A stretch of 64,000 nucleotides of DNA from Actinoallomurus sp. (GTDB lineage: Bacteria > Actinomycetota > Actinomycetes > Streptosporangiales > Streptosporangiaceae), in the NCBI GenBank assembly GCA_025964685.1, contig JAOPYG010000444.1:1-64000 (forward strand), written 5' to 3'. The notes under the pieces were generated by a model that was not told the DNA's origin, did no database searches, and worked only from the letters and a program-made list of their open reading frames with translations. The position numbers and the translations under genes were made by a program. Below are positions 15,989 through 24,429 of the stretch, in pieces. Every line of letters starts with the position of its first letter. Position 1 is the first letter of the stretch.

Positions 15989-17062
15989 GTGCGTAGTTTC
16001 GGAGTCGAGGAGGAGATGCTACTTGTCGACCCGGACACCGGCGTCCCGGTAGCGCTGTCCGACGCCGTCACGGGCGACGGCGACGACGATCCCCAGTCCG
16101 AGCTCCAGCGTCAGCAGGTGGAGACGGACACGGTGCCGTGCACGACCCTGGACGAGCTGTCGGACCAGCTTCGGGCCCAGCGGCGTGCCGCCGCGGACGC
16201 CGCAGGCCACAAGGACTGCCAGGTGGTCGCGCTGGCCACGTCGCCGCTGGCGGTGAGTCCATCGACCACGCCGAAGGACCGGTACCTGCGGATGGTGGAG
16301 GAGTACGCGCTGACCGCCGAGGAACAGCTCACGTGCGGCTGCCACGTGCACGTCCGGATCGCCTCGGAGGAGGAGGGCGTCGCGGTCCTCGACCGGATCC
16401 GCACGTGGCTGCCCGTGCTCCTCGCGATGACGGCGAACTCCCCGTTCTGGCAGGAGCGGGACACCGGGTACGCGAGCTACCGGCAGCAGGTCTGGGGGCG
16501 CTGGCCGTCCGCCGGACCGGTCGGGCTCTTCGGTACGCCGAAGAGCTACCACGAGACGATCCAGGCGATGATCGAGAGCGGTGGGCTGCTGGACGAGGGC
16601 ATGGTCTACTTCGACGCCCGCCTGTCCCGCCACTACCCGACCGTGGAGCTCCGGACCGCCGACGTCTGCATGCTGGCCGACGACGCTCTTCTCGTCGCCG
16701 CGCTCGCCCGGGGTCTCGTCGAGACCGCCGCGCGGGAATGGCAGGCGGGTGAGCCACCGCTGCCCGTACGCACGGAGGTGCTCCGCCTGGCCTCCTGGCG
16801 GGCGAGCCGTTCGGGACTGGAGGGCGAGCTGGTGCATCCGCTCACGGCACGCCCCGTACGCGCCGAGGTCGCCGTCCGGGCACTGCTCGGGCACGTGGCA
16901 CCGGCCCTGAGCGACATCGGTGACCTCGACACCGCGACCGACCTGACCGGCCGGCTGCTGAGCCGGGGCAACGGCGCGGTGCTTCAGCGGCGCACCTACG
17001 AGAAGACCGGCGACCTGGGCGCCGTCGTACGCGACGCGGTCGACCGCACCCTCGGCGACTGA
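15989..17062 (+). CDS. Carboxylate-amine ligase, YbdK type (glutamate-cysteine ligase-like)
   Basis: 357 residues from GTG 15989, preceded by GGAGG at 7 nt. The start FGVEEEMLLVDPDTG is the GCS2/YbdK ATP-grasp-like signature with its metal-binding glutamates; CGCHVHVRIASEEEGV and the ELRTADV segment are also conserved. YbdK-type enzymes have weak glutamate-cysteine ligase activity or unknown carboxylate-amine ligase roles. In mycothiol-producing actinobacteria they are not the main glutathione enzyme. The gene is divergent from the membrane-protein/dehydrogenase operon across 98 nt. Confidence 0.88.
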   Translation: MRSFGVEEEMLLVDPDTGVPVALSDAVTGDGDDDPQSELQRQQVETDTVPCTTLDELSDQLRAQRRAAADAAGHKDCQVVALATSPLAVSPSTTPKDRYLRMVEEYALTAEEQLTCGCHVHVRIASEEEGVAVLDRIRTWLPVLLAMTANSPFWQERDTGYASYRQQVWGRWPSAGPVGLFGTPKSYHETIQAMIESGGLLDEGMVYFDARLSRHYPTVELRTADVCMLADDALLVAALARGLVETAAREWQAGEPPLPVRTEVLRLASWRASRSGLEGELVHPLTARPVRAEVAVRALLGHVAPALSDIGDLDTATDLTGRLLSRGNGAVLQRRTYEKTGDLGAVVRDAVDRTLGD

Positions 17063-17158
17063 GGTCCGCGTTATGGCTGGTCACGGCCCGAATCCGGAGA
17101 GATAATGGCTTGTGGGTGAACCAGGGGGGTTCATCCACGATGAGAGAAGGCGATCTGA

Positions 17159-17608
17159 ATGGCTGGTATTTCTCGCCATTCTTCGGGGATGACCGGTCAT
17201 CCCGACGCGGCCGAGATGCGGGAGCGCTACGCACGGCTGGCCGAGGGCCGCCGGGTGGAGATGATGGAGGGACTGGTCATGCTGACCGGTCTCTACACGG
17301 CGATCTCGCCGTGGGTCGTGCACTTCCACGCGACCAACCTCAACCTCGCCGTCAACAACCTGGTGCTCGGCCTCGCGATCGCGGCGATCGGGCTCGGCCT
17401 GGCGATGGTCCCGGAACGGGTGCTCGGACTGAGCTGGATGCTCGTCCCGGTCGGCATCTGGCTGATCATCTCGCCCTGGGTGGTCTCCGTGGGGCACCAC
17501 GCCCCGGCGGGCATGATCGCGAATAACGTGGTGATCGGTTTCATCACCTGCGCCCTCGGCGCGATCACCGCGGCGATGGCGACCATGCGCCGCCGTCCAC
17601 GGCCGTAG
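17159..17608 (+). CDS. SPW-repeat membrane protein
   Basis: 149 residues with two copies of the SPW motif unit: LVMLTGLYTAISPWVVHF...NNLVLGLAIAAIG and PVGIWLIISPWVVSVG...NNVVIGFITCALG. Each contributes two membrane helices with S-P-W at the turn. These small proteins are widespread in actinobacteria and of unknown function. GAAGG lies 8 nt before the ATG. The gene ends before a strong bidirectional hairpin. Confidence 0.9.
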   Translation: MAGISRHSSGMTGHPDAAEMRERYARLAEGRRVEMMEGLVMLTGLYTAISPWVVHFHATNLNLAVNNLVLGLAIAAIGLGLAMVPERVLGLSWMLVPVGIWLIISPWVVSVGHHAPAGMIANNVVIGFITCALGAITAAMATMRRRPRP

Positions 17609-17623
17609 TCACCGGGCGGCCGG

Positions 17624-17661
17624 CGGGTCTCACGGCGGCACGACGCCTGCCGTGAGACCCG
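17624..17661. terminator. Strong bidirectional terminator hairpin
   Basis: CGGGTCTCACGGC (17624-17636) pairs perfectly with GCCGTGAGACCCG (17649-17661), a 13-bp stem with a 12-nt loop. It lies between the convergent SPW and SDR genes. There is no U-tract, as is usual for high-GC actinobacteria. Confidence 0.8.
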
Positions 17662-17685
17662 TTCGCACCGGACCCCGCCCATCCG

Positions 17686-18570
17686 TCAGCGGTCGCGGGG
17701 CAGCAGGCTCGCGACCACCGACTCGGTGGCGCCGGTCGTGTCGTCGTAGTCGGTGGAGCGGCTGACGTCGGCCCACCGCTCGGCCTCGGCGGCGCGTGAG
17801 CGGGACGCCTGCTCCGCCAGGCGTACGGCGTCCGACCCCAGCAGCAACCGCAGCGGCGGGTCCTCCAGGTCCACCAGACCGGCGATGATCCGCGCCGCGC
17901 GTTCGGGGTCGCCCGGCTGTGCGCCGTCGACGGATCGCCGGTACTCATTGACCTTGCCGACCGTCTGCTCGTAGTCGGCGCCGACGGCGGGAAGCCGCAT
18001 CGAGGAGCCACCCCAGTCGGTGCGGAACCCCCCGGGCTCCACGATGACGACCTTGATCCCCAGCGGCTTGACCTCGCTGTTCAGCACCTCGGAGAAGCCC
18101 TCGACGGCGAACTTGGAGGTCTGGTACGCGCCGAGCCCCGGCGTGCCGCCGACGCGGCCGCCCACCGAGGAGATCTGCAGGATGTGGCCGGACCGCTGCC
18201 CGCGGAGCACCGGCAGGGCGGCCTTCGTGACGTTCACGACGCCGAACAGGTTGGTCTCCACCTGGGCGCGGAAATCCTCCTCGGTGGTCTCCTCGATGGG
18301 CGTGGAGTCGGCTTGGCCGGCGTTGTTGACCACCACGTCGTGTGAGCCGAACTCCTCGACCGCGAGGCGTACGACCCGCTGCGCCGCCGCGGCGTCGGTT
18401 ACGTCCAGGGCCACCGCGCGCACCTGGTCGCCGTACTCCGTCAGGAGTTCCTCCAGCTGTTCGGGCCGGCGCGCGGTCGCGACCAGGCGGTCGCCGCGCT
18501 GGAGCACGGCACGGGCGAGCGCGCGTCCGAGACCTCGTGAGCTGCCGGTGATGAGCCATGTTCGGGGCAT
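17686..18570 (-). CDS. SDR-family oxidoreductase
   Basis: 294 residues: NAD(P) motif TGSSRGLG (8-15), DVTD after the third strand, NNAG, catalytic Ser in QISSVGG and Tyr-Lys in YQTSKFAVEGF. It belongs to the classical SDR subgroup that includes the gene at 26126 (both end with a PPLRLLLGSDAV/PPLRVFFGKAPL segment). Substrate unknown. The ATG 18570 is at the start of homology; the frame stays open upstream through a decayed SDR remnant. The TetR gene at 19086 and its operator are the nearest regulators. Confidence 0.9.
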   Translation of the reverse strand: MPRTWLITGSSRGLGRALARAVLQRGDRLVATARRPEQLEELLTEYGDQVRAVALDVTDAAAAQRVVRLAVEEFGSHDVVVNNAGQADSTPIEETTEEDFRAQVETNLFGVVNVTKAALPVLRGQRSGHILQISSVGGRVGGTPGLGAYQTSKFAVEGFSEVLNSEVKPLGIKVVIVEPGGFRTDWGGSSMRLPAVGADYEQTVGKVNEYRRSVDGAQPGDPERAARIIAGLVDLEDPPLRLLLGSDAVRLAEQASRSRAAEAERWADVSRSTDYDDTTGATESVVASLLPRDR

Positions 18571-18610
18571 GTGATCTCTCATTTCTCTGCTGAAGCCGCG
18601 TGGTACGGCG

Positions 18611-18915
18611 TTACTGGACGTTCCGGATGGTGCCGCCATCGACGCGGAGGTCTCGGCCCACACGGCCGGCGAGGCGTCGGCCCAGGACAGGTGGTCATCG
18701 GCGCCGGCGTTGTTCACGAGGATGTCGACCTGGCCGCCCGCGAGCGCGCCGTTCGCGCCGTTGTCGGTGGCAAGGTCGCCCGATCGCGACGTCGGCCTGC
18801 CCCCCGGCGACGCGGATGCCCGTCGCCACGGCGGTGGCGCGATCCGTGTCACGCCCGTGCCCGCGGCGGACAGCACGATGAAGGTGAGTCGTGGAGATGA
18901 TGTCCTGCCGGGCAT
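18611..18915 (-). pseudogene. Decayed SDR gene remnant
   Basis: The 515-nt gap between the SDR gene and the TetR gene holds pieces of another SDR in more than one frame. From ATG 18915 one frame reads an N-terminal TFIVLSAAGTGV and, farther on, QVDILVNNAGADDHLSWADAS, the NNAG motif. A second frame supplies ATAVATGIRVAGGQADVAIG between them. A third frame gives a perfect SDR C-terminus, GRDLRVDGGTIRNVQ, ending at TAA 18611-18613. The catalytic Ser and YxxxK region is missing, so the gene has a large internal deletion plus frameshifts. Confidence 0.72.
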
Positions 18916-19010
18916 GAGATTCCTTGAACGATGACGCCGCTCACCGCTCCGGTACGACGTCTCTGCGGAGGCGGTCGCGGGGCGAGCGGTCGGCGCGATA
19001 AAGTTGAGGG

Positions 19011-19056
19011 AGTCCTCCGCAATAGCGGAGGTAAGCCTCGACTTTAGCGGAGGACT
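19011..19056. promoter_or_regulatory. TetR operator array (three GCGGAGG half-sites)
   Basis: CCTCCGC (19014-19020) and GCGGAGG (19025-19031) form a perfect 7-bp inverted repeat with a 4-nt spacer. A third half-site occurs at 19047-19053, and its 10-nt context GCGGAGGACT is the exact reverse complement of 19011-19020. The array lies 30-75 nt before the TetR GTG. Confidence 0.7.
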
Positions 19057-19085
19057 GCCTCCGGTACAAGTCATGGGAGGATCCG

Positions 19086-19661
19086 GTGACAGAGAAGGTG
19101 ACCATCGCCCCAGGTGTGGCGGTACGGCGACCGCACCGCGCCGACGCGCGGCGCAACTTCGACGCGCTGCTCGCGGCGGCACGTGAGGCGTTCGCTCAGA
19201 ACGGCACCGAGGCGTCACTGGAGGACATCGCCCGCCGCGCGGGCGTCGGCATCGGCACGCTGTACCGCAACTTCCCGACCCGGCAGGACCTGTTCGACGC
19301 CGTCTACGTCGGCGAGGTCGAGGAGCTCTGCCGGGAGGCGGAACAGGTCGCCGAGCTGCCGCCGTGGGACGCGCTCGGCGCCTGGCTACGGCGTTTCGTC
19401 GACTACGCCGCGACGAAACGGGCGATCTCTGAGGCCCTCAACCGCGACTCGGAGATGTTCCGCACCTGCCGGGAGGCGATGTACGCGGCGGGCGAGCCGC
19501 TGCTCGCCCGGGCCCAGGAGGCGGGGGAGGTCCGCCTGGACGTCAGCTTCGACGACGTGCTGCGCCTGGTCACCGGCATCACGGCCGTCGGCTTCGTGGA
19601 CGAGGAGCAACGCGAGCACGTCCTCGGCATCGCCCTCGACGGCGTACGGATCCGCCCCTAG
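19086..19661 (+). CDS. TetR/AcrR-family transcriptional regulator
   Basis: 191 residues. HTH: NFDALLAAAREAFAQNGTEASLEDIARRAGVGIGTLYRNFPTRQDLFDAVY (24-75), the standard TetR DNA-binding helices; the C-terminal ligand and dimer domain ends with a conserved ITAVGFVDEEQREHVLGI. GTG start after GGGAGG. The triple half-site array upstream indicates autoregulation. The likely original target was the divergent SDR gene, now a remnant, and possibly the intact SDR beyond it. Confidence 0.92.
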   Translation: MTEKVTIAPGVAVRRPHRADARRNFDALLAAAREAFAQNGTEASLEDIARRAGVGIGTLYRNFPTRQDLFDAVYVGEVEELCREAEQVAELPPWDALGAWLRRFVDYAATKRAISEALNRDSEMFRTCREAMYAAGEPLLARAQEAGEVRLDVSFDDVLRLVTGITAVGFVDEEQREHVLGIALDGVRIRP

Positions 19662-19710
19662 CGCGGCCGCCGGGGGAGCGATGACGGTGGCTCCCCGGTG
19701 CGGGCGCCGG

Positions 19711-20220
19711 TCAGCGGTGCCGCCACCACGGAGGAGCGCTGTTCCGGTGCCGGCGCGGGTACTCGCCGCGGTAGCGCGGGTCCCGGGTCGCCCACCAGTT
19801 CGGCGGTCCGGCCGGGCTCGTCGGGCCCGCGGACGGGCGGGTCGACGGCCGCGGGACCGAGGATCCCACCATCGTCGAGGAGGAGGTCTTCGGCCGCTTG
19901 GAGGACACGCGCGGCGCGAGTGAGGGATCGTCCGGGGCGGCGGAGGACGGCCGCGATTCGGAGGAGTCGGCCATCGGCTGCCTTCCGGCGCGCGGTGACT
20001 TGGTGCCCGTGCCGCCGAGCAGCGCCAGCGCGGTGCCACCGATCACCGCGAGGACCAGTACCGCGGCCGTCACCATCAGGAGCATGCCGTGCCGGAACCG
20101 CATCTCCTCCAGCCGCGCGTGGATGGCCGCTCGAACCGCCGATGGCCGGCCGTGACGGCCCGGCCGGCCGGCTCGGCTCACGTGAAGGTCGTCTGCGTGA
20201 TGTTGAGTGGCCACGATCAC
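19711..20220 (-). CDS. Single-pass membrane protein with disordered extracytoplasmic tail
   Basis: 169 residues with no recognised domain. A basic N-terminus (1-44) precedes one membrane helix (GMLLMVTAAVLVLAVIGGTALALLGG, about 45-70). A Ser/Pro/Arg-rich tail follows, ending in an aromatic/basic stretch (PPNWWATRDPRYRGEYPRRHRNS). It could be membrane-anchored and contact the cell wall or DNA; nothing more can be said. The GTG start is uncertain; TAGTCT 7 nt upstream could serve as a -10 for a leaderless message. Confidence 0.65.
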   Translation of the reverse strand: MIVATQHHADDLHVSRAGRPGRHGRPSAVRAAIHARLEEMRFRHGMLLMVTAAVLVLAVIGGTALALLGGTGTKSPRAGRQPMADSSESRPSSAAPDDPSLAPRVSSKRPKTSSSTMVGSSVPRPSTRPSAGPTSPAGPPNWWATRDPRYRGEYPRRHRNSAPPWWRHR

Positions 20221-20255
20221 AGACTAAAGGGGCGTATCACTAAAAAGATCAGCAT

Positions 20256-20276
20256 CTGTGACAACAGTCGTCACAG
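20256..20276. repeat. Inverted repeat CTGTGAC-N7-GTCACAG
   Basis: Seven-bp arms with a 7-nt spacer in the 78-nt gap between the hydrolase stop and the start of the single-pass membrane protein gene, both on the minus strand. It could be a terminator stem for the first gene or an operator for the second. It is not a canonical CRP site, since the TGTGA/TCACA spacing is 9 rather than 6. Confidence 0.5.
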
Positions 20277-20298
20277 GTGCCACCGGCCCGGAGATTGG

Positions 20299-21783
20299 TC
20301 AGACGTGCCGGTGCCGGGCCGCGTCCATGAACACCTGACCGTCCTCGGGGAGCAGGAAGTGCTGGCGCTCGAGCCGGCGCACGTCGTCCGCCACCTGCCG
20401 CCGGTAGTCCCGGTCGCCGTAGTAGAGCGTGCCGAGCTGGGCCGCGGTGAAGTCACGATGGGTGCCGTACAGCACGCAGAAGGAGCTCAGCGGGTTGTCC
20501 ACGCTCGCCGGGGAGTTGATGCCGTCGTTGAGTCCGACGGGTACCTCCACGTCGGGCAGCCGGATGCCTCCTAGCGCGATGCCGTTCGCGTCGCGTGCGA
20601 GGTTCGCGGGCGGGCCGGGATCGATGATGGCGAGGGGCTGGGCCATGCGAGGCGCGATGCCCTTGTGGACCCAGCTGTCGAGTGCGTCGTACGCGGCGTG
20701 GAAGGCCGCCCACGAGGTGACCTGGCTTGGCCCCGGGTTCGTGCAGTCGACGGGCGGGATGGCGCCGAACTCCCGGCTCTGGATGCCGCCCAGGGTCGTA
20801 CGGAAGTCGCCGGCGTCCTCGGCGGTGGAGTAGGCCGGGACGTGCGACGCTCCGGCGATCTCCCAGGTCCGCAGGGTCGGACCGTCCGGGACGGTCTGGC
20901 TCGGCACGCCCGCACCCCGGTAGATGTCGTTCTCGGTGAAGACCCTGATCGCCTTGGTGCCGACGCCGTCGCGCGGCGGCAGCGAGCTGTCGGAGAGCGC
21001 GAACAGGAAGCCGTCGTAGACGTGCCGCAACGGCTGCACGGTGTTGTAGTAGACGCCGAGGAAGCGGCCCGACTGGGACGCGCCGGCCGCGTAGACGCGG
21101 GAGATGCCCAGGTCGGCGAGCGGGTTCCGGCCGCCTCTGCCCTTGGCCAGCGACGCGATCTGGGAGTAGATGTCGAACGACTGGGAGTCATCGAGCACGG
21201 CGCCGTCGTCCGTGACGTCCAGTGAGCCGTAGCGCCGCGGGTTCCACTGCCTCAGGCCCAGCCCCGCCGTGGCGCCGGAGGTGGCGCCGTTGACGCCGAC
21301 ACGCTGGACCGACGCACCGATCCAGGTCCAGCCGTGGCGGACGAAGTAGTCGCCGCTCGTACCCCACTCGGTGTCGATGTCATGGCCGGCGGTGACGTTC
21401 TGCCAGTCCACGACCGCGACCCCGGCGGACCTGGCGGGCCGCACCGGGCGGCGGACGACGATCCGCGTCGTGTAGGGCGTCGTCCCGATCGCCGTCGCCG
21501 GCTGCTTCTGCTGGTCCACCGTCGGGGTCGGGTTGTAGCGCGTGGCCGTGCCGGAGATGAAGAACTCCTGCTCCTCGTAGCCGGCCTTCTTCAGCTCGTA
21601 CGGGGTGGAGTAGAAGACGTAGTCGCGGGACGGGTCGCCGGGCTTGGCGGTGGACTCGATCGGACCGGTGATCTTCGCGGGACCGGCGCCGTGGACCTCC
21701 GGGCTCGCCGCGGCGGCGGGGATCGCGGTGAGCCCCGCGACGACGGCCACGGCCAGGGGGATGACGGAAAGCCGGGGGGACAT
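20299..21783 (-). CDS. Secreted alpha/beta hydrolase-domain protein
   Basis: 494 residues with a Sec signal peptide (LSVIPLAVAVVAGLTAIPAAAASPE) and the large alpha/beta hydrolase_10 layout. The nucleophile elbow is GASQSGRFL (Ser in G-x-S-x-S-G), followed by TENDIYRGAG and EIAGASHVPAYS, a plausible Asp/His region. It is likely an exported esterase or lipase-like enzyme; substrate unknown. The ATG has AGGAG 6 nt upstream. It starts 8 nt after the SDR gene, so the two form an operon. Confidence 0.85.
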   Translation of the reverse strand: MSPRLSVIPLAVAVVAGLTAIPAAAASPEVHGAGPAKITGPIESTAKPGDPSRDYVFYSTPYELKKAGYEEQEFFISGTATRYNPTPTVDQQKQPATAIGTTPYTTRIVVRRPVRPARSAGVAVVDWQNVTAGHDIDTEWGTSGDYFVRHGWTWIGASVQRVGVNGATSGATAGLGLRQWNPRRYGSLDVTDDGAVLDDSQSFDIYSQIASLAKGRGGRNPLADLGISRVYAAGASQSGRFLGVYYNTVQPLRHVYDGFLFALSDSSLPPRDGVGTKAIRVFTENDIYRGAGVPSQTVPDGPTLRTWEIAGASHVPAYSTAEDAGDFRTTLGGIQSREFGAIPPVDCTNPGPSQVTSWAAFHAAYDALDSWVHKGIAPRMAQPLAIIDPGPPANLARDANGIALGGIRLPDVEVPVGLNDGINSPASVDNPLSSFCVLYGTHRDFTAAQLGTLYYGDRDYRRQVADDVRRLERQHFLLPEDGQVFMDAARHRHV

Positions 21784-21791
21784 GGGCGCTC

Positions 21792-22562
21792 CTATCGGCC
21801 GAGCTCGGTGAGCAGATCCTGGGACAGGGCGATGCGGCCGCTCAGATCGGTGCCGCCGCACAGGGCGAGGGCGGCGTCGGCCATCACCTCGGGAGGCTCG
21901 GCGTTCGGGTCGTCCTCGGTCGTCAGGTGATGGAAGAGCGTCCCGGGCGTGGGCACGACCCGGTTCGGCGCCAGCGAGTTGACCGCGACACCGTCGCCGT
22001 ACACCTCCGCGGCCAGGCCCGTCGTGAAGCGTTCGAGGGCGGCCTTGCACATGCCGTACACCGTCCCGCCGATGAGCCGGTTGTTCTCCAGGTCCGGGTG
22101 GTGGGAGGCGAGCGAGGAGATGTTGAGGATCCAGCCGCTCTTGCGTTCCCGCATCCCCGGAAGGACGAGCCGGGCGAGATGGAACGGCGCGGTCACCTGG
22201 ACCTCGAACATCAGCGCGTAACGCCGGTCCGTGAACTCGCCGACCGGGGTGAAGTAGGTGACGGCGGCGTTGTTCACCAGGATGTCGACCGGGCCGAGCT
22301 CGCCGGCGACGTCCGCGACGAGGGATTCGCGCGCTGCGGGGTCCGCCAGGTCCGCGGCGTACGCGCGCGCCCTGCCGCCGTCCGACTCGATCTGCGCCAC
22401 GGTCTCGCCGATCGTGCCCGGGAGGCGCGACTGCGCGGGGTCGACCGTACGCGCGGTGACGGCGACCGTCGCCCCTTCCGCGGCGAAGCGGCGCGCGATC
22501 GCCGCGCCGATGCCCCGGCTCGCACCGGTGACGATGGCTACCTTGTCGTCGAGAATGCCCAT
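21792..22562 (-). CDS. SDR-family oxidoreductase
   Basis: 256 residues: TGASRGIG (12-19), NNAAV in place of NNAG, Ser in NISSLASHH, and YGMCK for the YxxxK pair. Classical SDR, probably NADP(H)-dependent acyl-CoA or alcohol oxidation. The final GRIALSQDLLTELGR is typical of actinobacterial copies found beside acyl-CoA genes. It is the first gene of the operon with the secreted hydrolase and is divergent from the SDR/MaoC operon, sharing the promoter region that holds a TTCTAGAA motif. Confidence 0.9.
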   Translation of the reverse strand: MGILDDKVAIVTGASRGIGAAIARRFAAEGATVAVTARTVDPAQSRLPGTIGETVAQIESDGGRARAYAADLADPAARESLVADVAGELGPVDILVNNAAVTYFTPVGEFTDRRYALMFEVQVTAPFHLARLVLPGMRERKSGWILNISSLASHHPDLENNRLIGGTVYGMCKAALERFTTGLAAEVYGDGVAVNSLAPNRVVPTPGTLFHHLTTEDDPNAEPPEVMADAALALCGGTDLSGRIALSQDLLTELGR

Positions 22563-22606
22563 GTGCGGGTCCTTTCGTCGCGACCGGGGAAGGGGCTCCC
22601 CAGGGG

Positions 22607-22659
22607 TTGACAGGCACGCTAACCCTTCAGAGACTTTTCTAGAAGTTCATTCTAAAAAA
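22607..22659. promoter_or_regulatory. Divergent promoter with TTCTAGAA-type operator (site A)
   Basis: TTGACA at 22607-22612 is a good plus-strand -35. Downstream, TTTTCTAGAA (22635-22644) and TTCTAAAAAA (22650-22659) form a near-perfect inverted repeat with a 5-nt spacer (9 of 10 positions), covering the expected -10 and start point of the gene at 22668. Related motifs occur at 27690-27720 and 34845-34868. Confidence 0.65.
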
Positions 22660-22667
22660 GGGAAGTC

Positions 22668-23582
22668 ATGAGTGGCATTGTCGAAGGACGCGTCGTCATC
22701 GTCACCGGCGCGGCACGCGGTATCGGGCGCGGGCACGCGCTGGAGTTCGCCCGTCAGGGTGCCAAGGTGGTCGTCAACGACCTGGGCGCGGAGGTGGACG
22801 GCAGCGGCTCGTCGACCGGTCCGGCCGGGGAGGTGGTCGACCGGATCCGCGCGGACGGCGGCGAGGCGATCGCCAACGGCGACGACGTCTCGGACTTCGA
22901 GGGCGCCAAGAGGCTGATCGAGTCCGCCGTCGAGACCTTCGGTGACCTGCACGTCCTGGTCAACAACGCGGGCATCCTCCGCGACCGGATGCTGGTGAAC
23001 ATGACGGCCGAGGAGTGGGACGACGTCATCCGCGTGCACCTTCGCGGCACCTTCGCGCCGTTGCGGCACGCCGGCGCGTACTGGCGGGCCCGGTCCAAGG
23101 CCGGCGAGCCGGTCGACGCGGCGATCATCAACACGACGTCCTCGTCGGGCATCTACGGCAACGCCGGCCAGGGCAACTACGGCGCGGCCAAGGCCGGCGT
23201 CGCCGGGCTCACCGTCATCGCCGCCCGCGAGCTGGGCCGGTACGGCGTCACCGTCAACGCGGTCGCCCCGGCGGCGCTCACCCGGATGACCGAGGGCCTC
23301 ACCCGCTGGCAGGCCGACGGCCCGCAGGACTTCGACCCGCGCGCCGCCGACAACATCGCGCCGCTCGTCGTCTGGCTCGGCTCTGACCAGGCCCGGGGCA
23401 TCACCGGCCGGGTGTTCAACGTGCGCGGCGGCGTGATCAGCGTCGCGGAGGGCTGGCGCGCCGGTCCGGGCGCCGACAAGGGTGCGCGCTGGGATCCGGC
23501 CGAGCTCGGCGACATCATCCCCGGCCTGGTCGAGAAGGCCGCGCCGAACGTCATGCCCGACGGCCGCACCCCGGAGAACTGA
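22668..23582 (+). CDS. MFE-2/Hsd4A-like 3-hydroxyacyl-CoA dehydrogenase (SDR)
   Basis: 304 residues. TGAARGIGRGHALEFARQGAKVVVNDLG (13-40) is the signature of the dehydrogenase part of peroxisomal multifunctional enzyme type 2 and of mycobacterial Hsd4A; NNAG, TSSSSGIYGNAGQGNYGAAKAG gives Ser, Tyr and Lys. Eukaryotic MFE-2 fuses this domain to a MaoC-type hydratase; here the hydratase is the next gene, one base away. Together they would hydrate and oxidise an enoyl-CoA in beta-oxidation of fatty-acid or sterol side chains. Expression is probably controlled from the site A operator. Confidence 0.92.
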   Translation: MSGIVEGRVVIVTGAARGIGRGHALEFARQGAKVVVNDLGAEVDGSGSSTGPAGEVVDRIRADGGEAIANGDDVSDFEGAKRLIESAVETFGDLHVLVNNAGILRDRMLVNMTAEEWDDVIRVHLRGTFAPLRHAGAYWRARSKAGEPVDAAIINTTSSSGIYGNAGQGNYGAAKAGVAGLTVIAARELGRYGVTVNAVAPAALTRMTEGLTRWQADGPQDFDPRAADNIAPLVVWLGSDQARGITGRVFNVRGGVISVAEGWRAGPGADKGARWDPAELGDIIPGLVEKAAPNVMPDGRTPEN

Positions 23583-23583
23583 C

Positions 23584-24429
23584 ATGGCGCTCGACCGCAG
23601 CGCGATCGACGTCGAGTCCGCGCCCTACGATCGCTCCTGGACCTCCAAGGACGCGCTCCTGTACGCGGTCGGCGTCGGCGCCGGCGGCGACGATCCGCTG
23701 AAGGAGCTGGCCTTCACCACCGAGAACTCCGGTGGCCTGGTCCAGCAGGTGCTGCCGACGTACGCGGTGCTGCTCGCTCAGGTCCCCGGCGCCCGGCGGA
23801 TCGGCGACTTCGACCCGGCGATGCTCGTCCACGCCGAACAGGCCTTCGAGCTGCACCGGCCGCTTCCCGCCGAGGGCGCCGTACGGGCGACCTCGAAGGT
23901 CACCGGCATCTACGACAAGGGCAAGGGCGCGCTGGTCGTGTCCGAGGCGACCGCGGTCGACCCGGAGACCGGCGAGCCCGTCATCACCTCGCGCAGCTCG
24001 GCGTTCATCCGCGGCGAGGGCGGCTTCGGCGGCGACCGTGGGCCGCGCGACGACTGGGCGGCCCCGGACCGGAAGCCGGACCACGAGGTCACCTACCGCA
24101 CCCGGCCCGAGCAGGCGCTGATCTACCGGCTGTCCGGCGACCGCAACCCGCTGCACTCCGATCCCGCCTTCGCCGCGCGCGCCGGCTTCGACCGCCCGAT
24201 CCTGCACGGGCTGTGCACGTACGGGGTGACGGGCCGGGCGTTGCTGCACACGCTGGCGGGGTCCGATCCGGCGCGATTCGCCTCGATGTCCGGCCGGTTC
24301 AGCAGCCCGGTCGTGCCCGGTGAGTCGCTCATGGTCTCGATGTGGGCCGAGGGGAAGACAGCCGTCTTCCGTACGACGAAGGAGGACGGGACGGTCGTCA
24401 TCGACCGGGGCCGGGCGACGTTCCGGTGA
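23584..24429 (+). CDS. MaoC-family enoyl-CoA hydratase (hydratase-2, double hot-dog)
   Basis: 281 residues with two hot-dog folds. The second carries the hydratase-2 motif YRLSGDRNPLHSDPAFAARAGFDRPILHG, with catalytic Asp and His in D-R-N-P-L-H. The N-terminal fold (KDALLYAVGVGAGGDDPLKELAFTTEN) is the degenerate one that binds the CoA tail. Reaction: (R)-specific hydration of trans-2-enoyl-CoA. The ATG 23584 follows the SDR stop by 1 nt. The product hands its 3-hydroxyacyl-CoA to the SDR encoded just upstream. Confidence 0.92.
   Translation: MALDRSAIDVESAPYDRSWTSKDALLYAVGVGAGGDDPLKELAFTTENSGGLVQQVLPTYAVLLAQVPGARRIGDFDPAMLVHAEQAFELHRPLPAEGAVRATSKVTGIYDKGKGALVVSEATAVDPETGEPVITSRSSAFIRGEGGFGGDRGPRDDWAAPDRKPDHEVTYRTRPEQALIYRLSGDRNPLHSDPAFAARAGFDRPILHGLCTYGVTGRALLHTLAGSDPARFASMSGRFSSPVVPGESLMVSMWAEGKTAVFRTTKEDGTVVIDRGRATFR

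Noticed and set aside
20257-20275. CRP/cAMP-type operator (TGTGA...TCACA)
   Set aside because: The half-sites are separated by 9 nt instead of 6, so it does not match the CRP consensus; kept only as an inverted repeat.
22563-22617. Reading the secreted hydrolase and SDR as one 772-residue fusion
   Set aside because: The long open frame crosses the SDR gene out of its frame; each gene has its own start, ribosome binding site and domain.
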